The notes under the pieces were generated by a model that saw nothing but the letters and a program-made list of their open reading frames with translations, was not told the DNA's origin and made no database searches. From JBFXAN01 sp050184225 (GTDB taxonomy: Bacteria > Chloroflexota > Dehalococcoidia > CAUJGQ01), in contig JBFXAN010000047.1 in the NCBI GenBank assembly GCA_050184225.1, positions 1 to 41,391 of the forward strand: 41,391 nucleotides of DNA, given 5' to 3'. A program made the translations under genes and the position numbers. Below, in pieces: positions 41,107-41,391 of this stretch (positions are counted from its first letter, which is position 1; every line of letters starts with the position of its first letter).

Positions 41107-41325
41107 TCAACTCGATGAAACTATGTTCCATAGAAGAAATGAGCTAACGAAATCCTCATCCTTCGTTATCACTACCCGCTGCTCGCGAACGGATAGCTCA
41201 TTGACCACGCTATCCTTTGTCCGGTTGCCGGCCGGCAGTTCGAGCGTGTGCATTGCATCATGTCCGGCAGCGCGGAGATGACCTGCCAACCGACGTGGAA
41301 GCTGAGCGTCGACGATAAAATTCAC
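41107..41325 (-). CDS. DUF5615 (PIN-like) toxin, apparently truncated
   Basis: 72 residues from GTG 41325, which overlaps the stop of the gene to the right (GTGA). It has the DUF5615 signature NFIVDAQLPRRLAGHLRAAG, DAMHTLELPAGNRTKD and VVITKDEDFVSSFLL. The family is usually near 110-120 residues, with a strand and helix rich in Ile/Leu (ISTGNI-type) after this point; here it stops shortly after FLLWNI. The conserved acidic residues before the cut are present. Loss of the C-terminus suggests an inactive toxin. Confidence 0.85.
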   Translation of the reverse strand: MNFIVDAQLPRRLAGHLRAAGHDAMHTLELPAGNRTKDSVVNELSVREQRVVITKDEDFVSSFLLWNIVSSS

Positions 41326-41391
41326 GCGCTGATCGACTGGATGCGCTTAACATGGCTGAGCCGAGCACCGTAGGCCAGGGCCGCGAGGATG
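41322..41391 (-). CDS. DUF433-type antitoxin, C-terminal fragment (window edge)
   Basis: Only the last 22 residues are in the window: ILAALAYGARLSHVKRIQSI, SA, stop. The LAALAY motif is the usual C-terminal helix of DUF433 antitoxins, which carry an HTH-like fold and pair with DUF5615 toxins. The stop TGA overlaps the GTG start of the DUF5615 gene, supporting a coupled pair. The N-terminal part lies beyond base 41391. Confidence 0.75.
   Translation of the reverse strand, partial: ILAALAYGARLSHVKRIQSISA

Overview
This is a GC-rich bacterial chromosome segment with dense genes on both strands. The mix of families is most like a Chloroflexota genome of the Thermomicrobia/Sphaerobacter type: VapBC-like and DUF433/DUF5615 toxin pairs, HpaB-type hydroxylase with CaiB-type CoA-transferase, LLM flavin oxidoreductase, Tat-exported copper oxidase, NarL-type histidine kinase, and dispersed GGCCCTCACCCCCGACCCC and CGCAGAGACGCAGAG repeats. 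No rRNA or tRNA gene was seen, so the taxonomy is an inference.

Layout. 0-2.9 kb: a RelE-like domain fused to a UvrD-type helicase, then an XRE regulator. 3.2-6.8 kb: a PAS-PAS-GAF histidine kinase and a PhoD-like phosphatase. 6.8-12.8 kb: housekeeping and redox genes (NADP glutamate dehydrogenase plus cupin, LLM oxidoreductase, nitroreductase, a DUF6909-like protein) separated by interspersed repeats. 12.8-16.5 kb: a lower-GC accessory patch that looks like a small defence island, with an HEPN-type (ApeA-like) protein, an RmuC-like protein and an Mrr restriction endonuclease. 16.8-18 kb: two proteins of unknown function. 18.2-19.9 kb: two tandem toxin-antitoxin modules with nearly identical leaders. 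Both toxins look damaged. 20-23.2 kb: an L7/L12-like small protein, OsmC, a GNAT, and a secreted protein with a membrane diguanylate cyclase.

23.4-33.4 kb holds the most interesting block. A divergent TetR-type regulator with two HTH modules faces a long same-strand run: secreted two-domain cupredoxin, Tat-exported multicopper oxidase, a cytosolic and shortened WtpA/ModA-like oxyanion-binding protein, a SAM methyltransferase, two subunits resembling the molybdenum storage protein (MosB-like then MosA-like), and then an amidohydrolase and a lipoprotein lipase. The first six genes are tightly spaced and look like one operon, preceded by a near-consensus promoter and a structured leader. I read it as a molybdate/tungstate storage unit coupled to copper proteins. 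That combination is not one I recognise.

33.4-41.4 kb: catabolic and transport genes (ABM-like small protein, HpaB hydroxylase, CoA-transferase, FAD-linked oxidase, Tat lipoprotein solute-binding protein, phosphoribosyltransferase) and, at the right edge, a DUF433/DUF5615 toxin pair. The toxin appears to be cut short and the antitoxin runs off the window.
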